This document shows positions 24,501 to 33,782 of a stretch of DNA of 64,000 bases, in pieces. Made by a program: the position numbers and the translations under genes. Source of the stretch: Pseudorhodoferax sp965279475. Lineage in GTDB: Bacteria > Pseudomonadota > Gammaproteobacteria > Burkholderiales > Burkholderiaceae_C. The first letter of the stretch is position 1; each line of letters opens with the position of its first letter. The stretch is from assembly GCA_965279475.1 (NCBI GenBank), contig CBDIIA010000003.1, positions 3,782,001 through 3,846,000 of the forward strand, in the 5' to 3' direction. A model generated the notes under the pieces. The model was not told where the DNA came from and did not search any database. It saw only the letters and a program-made list of their open reading frames with translations.

Positions 24501-25973
24501 TCAGGTCTGCCTGGTTGTCCAGGCATCCGCCTCGGGCGCGTTGCACCGTGCATGGGGCCTGCCGATCTGCATGTACAACCAGCCCACGACCACCACGACG
24601 AACGTCGTGAGCAGCATCGCGTAGTCCAGATACCAGGGTGCGCCGGCGGTTCGCGGCCAGAGCATGTCGAGCATCGCGGAAAGACCATAGCCGAGCGCCG
24701 CCAGGTTCACCGGCAGCCCCCACGCGCCGAGCGTGAACTGCCCGGACGGCTTCCACCCTCTGGTGCGGGCAAACAGCGCCCCCACGACGATCATCTGGAA
24801 CGCGAAGTAGATGCCGATGGCCGCGAATCCGACCACGGTGGCCACCGCGTCGGCCATCCACAGGCTGGCGCTCACGATGGCGGCAGGCACCAGGCCACTC
24901 ACCAGCAAGGCGCGCGCAGGAACCTGCGTCGACGAAAGACGCGTCAGCGCCTGGCTGCCGAAGATCATCTGGTCTCGTGCAAACGCAAACAGCAGGCGGC
25001 TGGCTGCGGCCTGCAGACTGAGCACACATGAGACGAAGGACACCATGACGACGGCCATCACCAGCCGGGAGCCGGTGGGGCCGAAGGCGTTGGCCAGAAT
25101 CGTCGCGACCGGATCGGCGTCCTGACCGGAAAGCACCTTCGCCATGTCCGGCACCGCCAGCACCAGCGCCAGGCAGGCGAACATCGCGGCCGCGCCGCCG
25201 ATGTAGATCGTCATGCGCATGGCCTTGGGGATCTGCCGGCCGGGGTTCGGGGTTTCCTCGGCCACATCGCCGCACGCCTCGAAACCGTAGTACTGGAACA
25301 GCCCGGCCAGCGCCGCGGCAAAGAATGCCGGCAGGTACGAACCGTTCACCGTGATGCCGAACGTGTCGAACAACACACCGAAGGACTGGTGGCGTTCGAA
25401 CAGCAGCAGATAACCACCGACCAGGATGGCCCCCACCAGCTCGCACAGGAAACCGAACATGGCGACGCGCGCCAGCAGCTGCGTGCCGACCAGGTTGAGC
25501 GAGGTCGACAGCACGATCAGCACGAGTGCCACGACGACGTTGGTCAGCGCGCCGGGCTGCAGGCCCAGCATCGCTGCCAGATAAGGACCGGCCCCCAGCG
25601 CGACACCGGCGATCGTCGCGCACAGTGCCCACCCATAGACCCAGCCGACCATCCAGGCCCAGCGCCGTCCCACCAGTCTTCTGGCCCACGGGTACACACC
25701 GCCGGAGATCGGAAACTGGGACACGATCTCGCCGAACACCAGGCACACCAGCAGTTGGCCGGCGCCCACCAGCAGATACGACCAGAACATCGGTGGGCCG
25801 CCGGCAACCAGGCATACACCGAACAAGGTGTAGACGCCGACGACCGGCGAGAGATAGGTGAAGCCGAGGGAGAAGTTCTCCCACAGGCTCATGCTGCGAT
25901 CGAACTCGGAGCTGTAGCCCAGCGCGCGCAGCTGTTCGGCGTCACGGTCGACGGCAGCGGGTTCAGCCGGCAT
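24501..25973 (-). CDS. APC-superfamily amino acid/amine permease
   Basis: 490-residue inner-membrane carrier with about twelve helices. The APC opening FSLGFTYLSPVVGVYTLFG near 32-50 and the GEIVSQFPISGGVYPWARRL block near 80-100 are typical of the amine/choline-type branch. Start set at ATG 25973 (MPAEPAA), giving an 11-base overlap with the N-demethylase stop; an upstream ATG would overlap by 62 bases. It is the last gene of the large IclR-led operon and probably imports or exports the amine handled by the neighbouring enzymes. Confidence 0.85.
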   Translation of the reverse strand: MPAEPAAVDRDAEQLRALGYSSEFDRSMSLWENFSLGFTYLSPVVGVYTLFGVCLVAGGPPMFWSYLLVGAGQLLVCLVFGEIVSQFPISGGVYPWARRLVGRRWAWMVGWVYGWALCATIAGVALGAGPYLAAMLGLQPGALTNVVVALVLIVLSTSLNLVGTQLLARVAMFGFLCELVGAILVGGYLLLFERHQSFGVLFDTFGITVNGSYLPAFFAAALAGLFQYYGFEACGDVAEETPNPGRQIPKAMRMTIYIGGAAAMFACLALVLAVPDMAKVLSGQDADPVATILANAFGPTGSRLVMAVVMVSFVSCVLSLQAAASRLLFAFARDQMIFGSQALTRLSSTQVPARALLVSGLVPAAIVSASLWMADAVATVVGFAAIGIYFAFQMIVVGALFARTRGWKPSGQFTLGAWGLPVNLAALGYGLSAMLDMLWPRTAGAPWYLDYAMLLTTFVVVVVGWLYMQIGRPHARCNAPEADAWTTRQT

Positions 25974-27006
25974 GTCCGCCAGCGCCGTCGTCGTATTTAG
26001 AAAGCCATGCGACCGCGGCATCACGGTAACGGCTGAAACCCTTGTAGTCGACCAGTTGCTGGTCCAGCGTCTTCAGCACGCGGTGCATGCGCCGGGCCCA
26101 GGCCGGGTGGGTCGCGATGTCTTGCAGGCTCAGCAGGTAGGTGCGGATCGGAAACACGATGGCGTTGCTGCGTGGCAGGCGGTGCAAGGGCTGCAGCTCG
26201 ATCCGCAGATACACCAGCTGGCCGGCGTTTTCCGCGGTGACGATGGTGCGATCGGGCGCCCATTCGGGCAGGCTCTCGGCAGAGACCTCCAGCCGAGGGT
26301 ACACGGTCAATGACCAGTTCAGGCGCCGCACCGGGTGGCCGGTGCGCAGACGCAGCAGGAACTTCAGTGCCCGGTCGAGCATGCCGATTTCCTTGACCAG
26401 CGGCACCGGCCCGTGGAACTCGTCCCAGCTCATGCCCAGGTTGAAGCGCAGCGAATAGTCGGCGCGCTGCGTCGCGATGCCCGCGCCCCAGTACAGCATG
26501 CCGTCCCGCTCTTCCTGCAGCACCCAGTCACCCTGGGCCTGCCGCGTCACGTACTCCATCGGCTCGTAGGGCAGTGTCGACGGATCGCCGAACGTGAAAT
26601 GGTCGTCGATGCCCAGCAGCCGGTTGGTCCAGTGCCAGCGGGCGCCCTCCTTGTGCAGACTGAAGTGGTCCGGATAGTCCCGCGCGTACGACTCCATGAT
26701 GAGTTCCAGCAGATCCCATTGGGCCTGCATCATGTGCGGCGCGGACACGTAGTGCATGCCCGGATCCTTCTCCAGCGTGATGGCGCGGTCGCGGCATTCG
26801 CTGATGTAGTGCTCGTCGATGTCGAACGCGGCGCGCAGCGCCTTGTCACCCACCGACACATGGGGCTCGAGATTCATCGAGTACATGTAGCTGTCGTCCG
26901 GAAACGGGAACGGCGCCCGTGCGATGCATTCCGGGCTGTTCGCATAGGTGTAGTCGTCCCGGTAGGTCTCATCGGCACGGGACTGGATGGTGGCGGCTTC
27001 TGCCAT
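25963..27006 (-). CDS. Heme-dependent oxidative N-demethylase-like protein (DUF3445 family)
   Basis: 347 residues that I recognise as the DUF3445 family, whose characterised member is the heme-dependent oxidative N-demethylase acting on dimethylamine and giving a secondary or primary amine plus formaldehyde. Features supporting this: an N-terminal PFPFPDDSYMYSMNLEP, RWHWTNRLLGIDDHFTFGD near 125, and the Arg-rich DRALKFLLRLRTGHPVRRLN near 220. ATG 27006 has AAGGGAG 8-14 bases upstream; an ATG seven codons earlier overlaps the next gene. A ferredoxin-type reductase and a DmmA-like subunit lie immediately upstream, the expected set. Confidence 0.8.
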   Translation of the reverse strand: MAEAATIQSRADETYRDDYTYANSPECIARAPFPFPDDSYMYSMNLEPHVSVGDKALRAAFDIDEHYISECRDRAITLEKDPGMHYVSAPHMMQAQWDLLELIMESYARDYPDHFSLHKEGARWHWTNRLLGIDDHFTFGDPSTLPYEPMEYVTRQAQGDWVLQEERDGMLYWGAGIATQRADYSLRFNLGMSWDEFHGPVPLVKEIGMLDRALKFLLRLRTGHPVRRLNWSLTVYPRLEVSAESLPEWAPDRTIVTAENAGQLVYLRIELQPLHRLPRSNAIVFPIRTYLLSLQDIATHPAWARRMHRVLKTLDQQLVDYKGFSRYRDAAVAWLSKYDDGAGGHAG

Positions 27007-27023
27007 CGGGCTACTCCCTTTCG

Positions 27024-27989
27024 TCATCGATCGATCACCAGCCGACTGCACCTTGCGCGCGAAACGCAGGGCATGATCTTCCGGTTGGTGCGTTTGTCTT
27101 CTTCGGACAGCCAGTCGTCGCTGTGCAGCACTTCGCCATCGCACTCCAGGATGTCGCTTTCGCAATGCCCGCAGGCGCCACCCCGGCACAGATAGGGGAT
27201 CTCATGGCCGGCGGCTTCGACTGCCTCGAGCAGGCTCTGCTCCGGCGACACCTGCACCGTGATACCGCTGCGGGCCAGCGTCACCGAGAACGGCTCGCCG
27301 CCCGCGCTCTGCTCCAGGAATCGCTCGTAGTGCACGTGGCTGTCCGTCCAGCCCAGTCGGCGCGCCGCCGCGAGGACGTCCGTGATCATGCCGTCGGGCC
27401 CGCACACGTAGACATGGGTTCCCAGCGGCCGCGATGCCAGCACGCCGGCGATGTCGATGCGCTCGCCCGCGTCGCCGCGGTACACGCGCACCTGCTCGCC
27501 GTGTACCGCCTGCAGCTCTTCTCCAAGCCGCCCATGGGCCGCGCCCCGCACCGCATAGTGCAGCTCGAACGGGCGCCGGGTCAGGCGCAACTCTTCCAGC
27601 TGGGACACCACCGGCGTGATGCCGACGCCTCCCGCGATGAACAGATGCAGGCGGGCCTGCTTGACCAGCGGGAACAGGTTGACGGGCGGCGTGATCGTGA
27701 GGACGTCGCCTTCGCGCACGTTGTGGTGCATGGCGCGGGACCCGCCACGGCCCAGCTCGGCGCGCCGCACGGCGATCTGGTAGGCGCTGCCGTCGTACGG
27801 CGAACTCATCAGCGAATACGGGTTGCGCAAGCTGCCGTCCGCCTGCGGGATCATCACCACCACGTGGCTTCCGCCGGAGAACGGCGGCAGGTGGCGCCCG
27901 TCGGGCGCGGTCAGCGTGAAACGTTTGATGTCCGGGGTAAGCGCGTCGATCCGCGCCACACGTACCTGCAGCGTTCCGTGCCCGCTCAT
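27024..27989 (-). CDS. Phthalate-dioxygenase-reductase-like FAD/[2Fe-2S] oxidoreductase
   Basis: 321 residues: FAD-binding barrel (RNPYSLMSSPYDGSAYQIAV near 57-76), NAD-binding domain (FIAGGVGITPVV near 118, VYVCGPDGMITDV near 205), and a C-terminal plant-type [2Fe-2S] domain with CRGGACGHC near 275 and a final Cys in IMPCVSRA. It passes electrons from NAD(P)H through FAD and iron-sulfur to a terminal oxygenase, here most likely the heme N-demethylase next to it. The ATG overlaps the DmmA-like stop by 4 bases. Confidence 0.9.
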   Translation of the reverse strand: MSGHGTLQVRVARIDALTPDIKRFTLTAPDGRHLPPFSGGSHVVVMIPQADGSLRNPYSLMSSPYDGSAYQIAVRRAELGRGGSRAMHHNVREGDVLTITPPVNLFPLVKQARLHLFIAGGVGITPVVSQLEELRLTRRPFELHYAVRGAAHGRLGEELQAVHGEQVRVYRGDAGERIDIAGVLASRPLGTHVYVCGPDGMITDVLAAARRLGWTDSHVHYERFLEQSAGGEPFSVTLARSGITVQVSPEQSLLEAVEAAGHEIPYLCRGGACGHCESDILECDGEVLHSDDWLSEEDKRTNRKIMPCVSRARCSRLVIDR

Positions 27990-28591
27990 GTGTCCAGCTC
28001 CACGGCGGCCGGAAACTCCCCCGGCACCTCGGCATCGGCCTTGACGGCCTGGAACGCCGCGAGACGGCGCGAATAATGGTCGCGCACGACCAGCGTGCGC
28101 TGGCAACCCCGGCACTCGAACACACGCCGCGTGACGTTCTCCGTGTAGGTATCGCAATGCACGCACCAGACGCGGCGGACCAGGGTGCCGGAGTGTTCCC
28201 GCAAGACCTCGTCGCGGTTCAGGTCGAACGCGGTCGCCGCCTGCATCGCGCGCCCGAGAAAACTCTCCGAGCCTGCGAGATACAGCCGCAGCCCCATCGT
28301 GGCTTCGCCCAGCAATTGGTCGAGCGCCTCGATGAGTGCCTGGTTGCTGTCGCGCACATGGAGTGCCTGAACCTGCCAGGCCTGCAGTTCGGCCAGGAAA
28401 CTCTTACCGGAGAACGACTCGGTCGCGTACATCAGGGTGGTCCTGCGCAGGTCCTCGGGCCCCATGTCGCCCAGCAGGCGCAGCATGGCGGCCCCGCCAC
28501 TGCCCTGCCCTGCGACCACATGCCGCAACCCGCCCGGCAGCGGATGCAACAGGTCGTAGACCGGCCGGCTCTTGATCCCGGTGATCAGCAT
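27986..28591 (-). CDS. DmmA-like small subunit of an N-demethylase
   Basis: 201 residues. The first 140 form an alpha/beta domain reminiscent of a degenerate reductase NAD domain (LYLAGSESFLGRAMQAA near 105). The C-terminus has a two-pair cysteine knuckle, C-V-H-C then C-R-G-C, near 143-161, followed by DHYSRRLAAFQA. This matches my memory of the DmmA family found with dimethylamine monooxygenases. The role is probably assembly or electron transfer; the metal (Zn or Fe) is not known. It starts 9 bases after the aldehyde dehydrogenase stop. Confidence 0.7.
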   Translation of the reverse strand: MLITGIKSRPVYDLLHPLPGGLRHVVAGQGSGGAAMLRLLGDMGPEDLRRTTLMYATESFSGKSFLAELQAWQVQALHVRDSNQALIEALDQLLGEATMGLRLYLAGSESFLGRAMQAATAFDLNRDEVLREHSGTLVRRVWCVHCDTYTENVTRRVFECRGCQRTLVVRDHYSRRLAAFQAVKADAEVPGEFPAAVELDT

Positions 28592-28600
28592 GCCCGTGTC

Positions 28601-30031
28601 CTAACGGTCGTGCTTGGCCATCACGTGGCGCACGGTCGTGTAGTCCTCCAGCCCGTACATCGACATGTCCTTGCCATAGCCCGACTGCTTCATGCCGCCG
28701 TGCGGCATCTCGCTGGCCAGCATGAAATGGGTGTTGATCCAGGTGCAGCCGTACTCGAGCTCCGCCGCCACACGCATCGCGCGGCCGACATCGCGTGTCC
28801 ACACCGACGAGGCCAAGCCGAAGTCAGAGTCGTTGGCCCAGCGCACCGCTTCGTCGTCGTCGGTGAAGCGGGTGACCGACACGACCGGGCCGAAGACTTC
28901 GCGGCGCACGATCTCGTCGTCCTGCAGCGCACCGGCGACCACGGTCGGCGCGTAGAAGAAGCCGTCGCCGGCAATCGGCTTGCCACCACAGACCACCTCG
29001 GTGTGCGGCAGCGCTTCTGCCCGCTCGACAAAACCCTGCACCCGCTCGCGCTGCCGGGCCGAGATCAGCGGCCCCAGCTCGGTCGCGGTGTCGTGCTGCA
29101 GGCCGTGTCGGATGCCGCTGACCGCACCGGCGAGATCGGCGACCAGGCGTTCGTACACCTTGGGGCCAGCGTACAGGCGGCAGGCCGCGGTGCAGTCCTG
29201 GCCGGCGTTGTAGAAGCCGAACGCGCGCACCGCCTGCACCACCGCATCGATGTCCGCGTCGTCGAACACGATGACCGGTGCCTTGCCGCCGAGTTCGAGG
29301 TGCGTGCGCTGGATGCCGGCCGTGGCGGCCGCGAGGATGTGGCGCCCCGTACCGACGTCTCCCGTCAACGAGATCATGCGCACGCGCGGGTTGGTGATCA
29401 GAGCCTGGCCCGCCGACGCGCCGCGCCCCGTCACGACGTTGAGCACGCCACGCGGCAGCAGCCCCGCGACGAAAGACGCCAGCTTGAGCGCGCTCAGCGG
29501 CGTCATCTCGGACGGCTTGAGGACCACGGCATTGCCGGCCACGATGGCCGGAGCGATCTTCCACGCCATCATCATCAACGGGTAGTTCCACGGCGCGATG
29601 GAGGCCACGACCCCCACGGCCTGGCGGCGGATCATGCTGGTGTGGCCGGGAAGGTATTCGCCAGCGGCAGATCCCGGCATGCAGCGGATCGCGCCGGCGA
29701 AGAAACGGAACACATCGGCCACGGCGGGCAGCTCGTCGGCCAGCACCAGGTGCAGCGGCTTGCCGCAGTTGAGGGATTCGAGTTCGGCATACGCCGCCGC
29801 GTTCGCCTCCAGATGGTCGGCGATCGCCAGCAGCGCCGCGGCCCGTTCCCGCGGCACGGTGGCGGCCCAGGCGCGCTGTGCGCTCTGGGCCGCCCGCACG
29901 GCCGACGCAATCTGCTCCGGCGAGCATTCGTTGACCGTCGCGATGGTGCGACCCGTCGCCGGATCGAGGATGGCTTCGGGGGTGTGGTCGCCGAGGACGA
30001 GTTCGCCGTCGATCAGGGCCTGGACATTCAT
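28601..30031 (-). CDS. patD: Gamma-aminobutyraldehyde dehydrogenase (PatD-like)
   Basis: NAD-dependent aldehyde dehydrogenase of 476 residues that closely follows E. coli PatD along its length, including EYLPGHTSMIRR near 127, ELGGKAPVIVFDDADI near 248, catalytic Cys in GQDCTAACR near 284, and the diagnostic end GYGKDMSMYGLEDYTTVRHV. PatD oxidises 4-aminobutyraldehyde from putrescine to GABA; 4-(methylamino)- or trimethylamino-butyraldehyde are alternatives. I start at MNVQALIDGEL, which matches PatD length and has GGAG 8 bases upstream; twelve further codons upstream are open but unlike the family. Confidence 0.88.
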   Translation of the reverse strand: MNVQALIDGELVLGDHTPEAILDPATGRTIATVNECSPEQIASAVRAAQSAQRAWAATVPRERAAALLAIADHLEANAAAYAELESLNCGKPLHLVLADELPAVADVFRFFAGAIRCMPGSAAGEYLPGHTSMIRRQAVGVVASIAPWNYPLMMMAWKIAPAIVAGNAVVLKPSEMTPLSALKLASFVAGLLPRGVLNVVTGRGASAGQALITNPRVRMISLTGDVGTGRHILAAATAGIQRTHLELGGKAPVIVFDDADIDAVVQAVRAFGFYNAGQDCTAACRLYAGPKVYERLVADLAGAVSGIRHGLQHDTATELGPLISARQRERVQGFVERAEALPHTEVVCGGKPIAGDGFFYAPTVVAGALQDDEIVRREVFGPVVSVTRFTDDDEAVRWANDSDFGLASSVWTRDVGRAMRVAAELEYGCTWINTHFMLASEMPHGGMKQSGYGKDMSMYGLEDYTTVRHVMAKHDR

Positions 30032-30079
30032 GGGGTTCTCCATCGCGTTGTCAAAGGGAATAGTCATCGGGCCTGCGCC

Positions 30080-31702
30080 CTAGAGCGTCACCGCCATCGC
30101 GGTTCCGTCATGGCCGGGATCCGCCCCTCCGTCGAGCCGGTTACCATCGACACGCACGCCGTGCACGGCCGCGAAGCCGAAGGTGTAGGCGCTGCGAATG
30201 GTCTCGTAGCCCTGCGCCACCAGTTCGCGCTCGACACCGAAGGGCACGCGGTTCGACAAGTCGATGGCGTTGCTGGTGGCGGAAAACCGCGGTGCGCTGA
30301 CCGCTTCGGTCATCGTCATGTCGAAATCGAGCACATTCAGGCACGCCTGCAGCACGCCCATCGCGATCTGGGTGGCACCCGGGGCACCGATCACCAGGCA
30401 AGGCTTGTCGTCCTTGAAGACGATCGATGGACAGATCGAACTGAACCGCGACTTGCCCGGCGCCAGCGAACCCGCGCGGCCGGGGCGCGGATCGAAGACG
30501 GCCATGCAGCCGTTGTACATGAAGCCCAGGCCGTCGGTGATGACGCCGGACGGCATGCCCAGCGAATGGGTCATGGTCACGCAGTTGCCATCGCCGTCGA
30601 TCACGCAGACCTGCGTGGTGTCCTTGCTCGGGCTGCCGCTGTTGATGCGGGTGACGCTGGCCTTGGCGCCATCGCGGATCTGCTGCGCCACGGACTGCGC
30701 GTACTCCTGCGAGATCAGGCGCGCCACTGGCACGTCGACGAAGGCGGGGTCGCCGACATGCAGGTCCTTGTCGATGGTCGCGCGTTTCATCGCCTCGGCG
30801 ACCACGCGGATGTATTCGGTGCTGTTGTGCCCGATGCTGCGCAGGTCGAACTGCTCCAGGATCTTCAGCATCTCCAGCAGCATGACGCCGCCACCGGGCG
30901 GCTGGTTGGTCGACACCTTGTAGCCGCGGTAGTCGCCCCACAGCGGCCGCGACGTGACGGGCTGGTAGGCCGCAAGATCCTCGCGCGACAGCAGCCCGCC
31001 ATGCGCCTCCATGTCGGCGACGATGCGGTCGGCGATGGGTCCGAGGTAGAACGCGTCGGCACCGCCCTGCGCGATCAACGACAGCGTGTTCGCCAGGTCG
31101 GGGTTGCGCACCAGATCGCCCACACGCTTGGGCGACCCGTCTTCGCGGCAGTACATGCGGCGTCCGCTGGCGGAATAGGCGATGCGCTCCGTGGTCGGCG
31201 CGCGCCCCATCTGCCCGTCGTCGGACCAGAAGTAGTGCACGTGCGGGCGGACCAGCCACCCCCTCTCGGCCCACGCGATCGCAGGCTGCACGATGTCTGC
31301 CCAGGGCAGCACGCCGTGCTGGCGGTGCGCCTGGTGGTAGGCCTTCAGCGATGCCGGTACGCAGATCGACTGGTGGCCGATGTCGTTCACGCGGCCCTTC
31401 AGCACGAAACCGTAGCCGTCGCGCGCCTCGGCTTCCACCAGGTGTTCCCACATGTCGGGCCGGGTCCTGCCCGGTGCCGGCGCGTGGAAATCGATGTATT
31501 CATGGTGCTGGCGCGACGGCATGTACAGGCCCATGCTGCCGAACCCGGCGATGCCGGTCATCAGCGGATCGACGACCCCTTGCACCAGCGCAACCGCGAT
31601 CGCCGCATCGACGGCGTTGCCGCCGGCATTCAGAATGTCGGCACCGGCCTCCGTGGCCTCCGGCTGGGCCGTGACGACCATGGCCTTTTTCTGTTTTGTC
31701 AT
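30080..31702 (-). CDS. ggt: Cytosolic gamma-glutamyltransferase-family Ntn-hydrolase
   Basis: 540 residues of the gamma-glutamyltranspeptidase fold. The autocleavage site and nucleophile are at Thr362 in SKDTTQVCVIDGDGN, where the usual T-T-H is T-T-Q. The downstream glycine loop and PGKSRFSSICPSIVF near 440 are conserved. There is no signal peptide, so it acts in the cytoplasm, unlike the periplasmic E. coli enzyme. Such enzymes cleave or transfer gamma-glutamyl groups from peptides or amines. It lies between the ABC importer and patD, which suggests removal of a gamma-glutamyl group from an imported or glutamylated amine. Confidence 0.88.
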   Translation of the reverse strand: MTKQKKAMVVTAQPEATEAGADILNAGGNAVDAAIAVALVQGVVDPLMTGIAGFGSMGLYMPSRQHHEYIDFHAPAPGRTRPDMWEHLVEAEARDGYGFVLKGRVNDIGHQSICVPASLKAYHQAHRQHGVLPWADIVQPAIAWAERGWLVRPHVHYFWSDDGQMGRAPTTERIAYSASGRRMYCREDGSPKRVGDLVRNPDLANTLSLIAQGGADAFYLGPIADRIVADMEAHGGLLSREDLAAYQPVTSRPLWGDYRGYKVSTNQPPGGGVMLLEMLKILEQFDLRSIGHNSTEYIRVVAEAMKRATIDKDLHVGDPAFVDVPVARLISQEYAQSVAQQIRDGAKASVTRINSGSPSKDTTQVCVIDGDGNCVTMTHSLGMPSGVITDGLGFMYNGCMAVFDPRPGRAGSLAPGKSRFSSICPSIVFKDDKPCLVIGAPGATQIAMGVLQACLNVLDFDMTMTEAVSAPRFSATSNAIDLSNRVPFGVERELVAQGYETIRSAYTFGFAAVHGVRVDGNRLDGGADPGHDGTAMAVTL

Positions 31703-31703
31703 C

Positions 31704-33782
31704 TCAGGTTCCTAGAAGAATGGGGGTTTCGCGCGCCACGGCGGCGCGGGGAGCGGCACCGGTCGAATAAAGATGGCACTCCACCACGGTGTCGCCGTCG
31801 AGTGCACGCACCGGTGCCTGGCTGCTGCATATGTCCATGCGCGCCGCGCAGCGCGGATGGAAGTGGCAACCGGACGGCGGGTTCATCGGGTCGGCGAAGG
31901 CGATGCCCAGCCGGTCCTGCGGCAGGCCCAGGCCGGGCTGGGGCGTCAGCACGGATTCGAGCAGGGCCTGGGTGTAGGGGTGCCGCGGCTGCCTGAACAG
32001 CGAGGACGCGGTGGTCTCCTCCACGATGCGGCCGAGATACATCACCGCCACCCGCGTCGCGATGTGCTCGACCACCGCCAGGTTGTGCGTGATCAGCAGA
32101 TAGGTGAGGCCCAGCTCCTTCTGCAGGTCCTGCAGCAGGTTGAGGATCTGCGACTGGACCGAGACGTCCAGCGCCGAAGTGGGTTCATCGCAGATCACCA
32201 GTTCGGGCTTGACGATCAAGGCCCGGGCAATGGCCACGCGCTGCCGCTGGCCGCCCGACAACTGGTTCGGCGTCACGTCCGCCAGACGTGGCGACAAGCC
32301 CACCTGCTCCATCATGTCGCGCACGGCCCGGGCCTGTGTGGCCGCGTCGCCGATCCCGTGCACGCGCAGCGGCAGCGAAATGATGGAGGCGATGGTCTTG
32401 CGTGGATTGAGCGACGAATACGGGTCCTGGAAGATCGGCTGCACCCGGCGCGCCGTGGCGATGCGGTCCAGCCCCGACAGCGGCGCGCCGTCGAACAGGA
32501 TCTGGCCGGAGCTGGGTGCCAGCAGGCCGAGCAGCATGCGCGCCAGCGTGGTCTTGCCGGACCCCGATTCGCCGACCAGCGCCAGCGTCTCGCCCCGCAT
32601 CACACGCAGGTTCACGCCGTTCACCGCCCGCAACGTGCGTTTGGGACCGAAGAACCGGCCCGGCAGCGCGAAACTGCGCACCACGTCCTGCGCCTGCAGC
32701 AGCGGGGTCGATCCGATCTGCGGAATCGCCTTGGACAGGTCGGCGGGGCGCACACCGACGCCGGGGCTGCGTGGCAGCTCCTGCTCCAGGGCGTTGATAC
32801 CGGACTGACGCTCGGCCGGCTCGTACAGGCAGCGGTACAGATTGCCGGGCGACGGGCTGCGTTCGGGCACCTGGCCGGCCTGGCAGGACGGCTGCGCGAA
32901 CCGGCACCGGTTGGAGAATGCGCATCCGTCCAGCGTGCCCAGCAGGGACGGGACGATGCCGGGGATCGACCCCAGCCGCTGCCCTGCTTCGATGCGCCCG
33001 GGAATCGGGATGCAGTCGAGCAGGCCCTGCGTGTAGGGGTGCAGCGGATGCCCGAAGACCTCGTGCGCGGTACCGGTCTCGACAATCTCGCCCGCATACA
33101 TCACCGCCACGCGGTCGGCGATGCGTGCCACCACGCCGAGGTCGTGCGTGATCAGGATCAAGGCCATGCCGAACTCGCGCTGCAGGTCCTTCAGCAAACG
33201 CAGGATCTGCGCCTGCACCGTCACGTCGAGCGCCGTCGTGGGCTCGTCGGCGACGATCAGCTGCGGCCCGCACATCAGCGCCATCGCGATCATCACCCGC
33301 TGGCGCAATCCGCCAGACAGCTGGTGCGGATACTGGCCCAGCCGTTCCGCAGCCCCGGTGATGCCAACCTTCTCCAGCAGGTAGATGGCGCGCTCCCGGG
33401 CCTCGCGCTTGCGGCCGCGGTGGTGGCGCAGGTAGGCCTCCTCCAGCTGGTTGCCGACCGTGTAGGCCGGGTTGAGGCTGGTCATCGGCTCCTGGAAGAT
33501 CATCGACATCCGGTTGCCACGGATCGAGTTCATCTGCACATCCGAAAGCTTCAGCAGATCTTCGCCCGCAAAGCGCAGCGTGGTCGCCTCCACCTGCGCA
33601 CGCGAGGGCAGCAGGCCCATCAGCGACAACGACGTCAGGGACTTGCCGCAGCCGGACTCGCCGACCACGCACAGCGTCTCTCCCTTGCCGACCGAGAAAC
33701 TGATCCCGCGCACGGGACGCAGCACGCCTTCATCGAGCGGGATCGTGACGCGCAGGTCGCGGACCTCGAGCAAGGCGTTCAT
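31704..33782 (-). CDS. Dipeptide/glutathione-type ABC transporter, fused double ATPase (GsiA-like)
   Basis: 692 residues containing two ATPase halves, the DppD-like and DppF-like subunits in one chain. First half: Walker A GESGCGKS near 41, LSGGLRQRVMIA, LIVADEPTTALDV. Second half: Walker A GESGSGKTTLARM near 405, LSGGQRQRVAIA, LVICDEPTSALDV. Each half ends with the cysteine-containing oligopeptide ATPase tail (GCAFSNRCRFA; GCHFHPRCAARMDIC), which in DppD-type proteins binds an iron-sulfur cluster. The ATG overlaps the permease stop by 4 bases. Confidence 0.92.
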   Translation of the reverse strand: MNALLEVRDLRVTIPLDEGVLRPVRGISFSVGKGETLCVVGESGCGKSLTSLSLMGLLPSRAQVEATTLRFAGEDLLKLSDVQMNSIRGNRMSMIFQEPMTSLNPAYTVGNQLEEAYLRHHRGRKREARERAIYLLEKVGITGAAERLGQYPHQLSGGLRQRVMIAMALMCGPQLIVADEPTTALDVTVQAQILRLLKDLQREFGMALILITHDLGVVARIADRVAVMYAGEIVETGTAHEVFGHPLHPYTQGLLDCIPIPGRIEAGQRLGSIPGIVPSLLGTLDGCAFSNRCRFAQPSCQAGQVPERSPSPGNLYRCLYEPAERQSGINALEQELPRSPGVGVRPADLSKAIPQIGSTPLLQAQDVVRSFALPGRFFGPKRTLRAVNGVNLRVMRGETLALVGESGSGKTTLARMLLGLLAPSSGQILFDGAPLSGLDRIATARRVQPIFQDPYSSLNPRKTIASIISLPLRVHGIGDAATQARAVRDMMEQVGLSPRLADVTPNQLSGGQRQRVAIARALIVKPELVICDEPTSALDVSVQSQILNLLQDLQKELGLTYLLITHNLAVVEHIATRVAVMYLGRIVEETTASSLFRQPRHPYTQALLESVLTPQPGLGLPQDRLGIAFADPMNPPSGCHFHPRCAARMDICSSQAPVRALDGDTVVECHLYSTGAAPRAAVARETPILLGT

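Noticed and set aside
28076..31996. Very long + strand open frame (about 1306 codons)
   Set aside because: Antisense to DmmA-like, patD and ggt genes; composition is that of a GC-rich shadow and no domain is visible.
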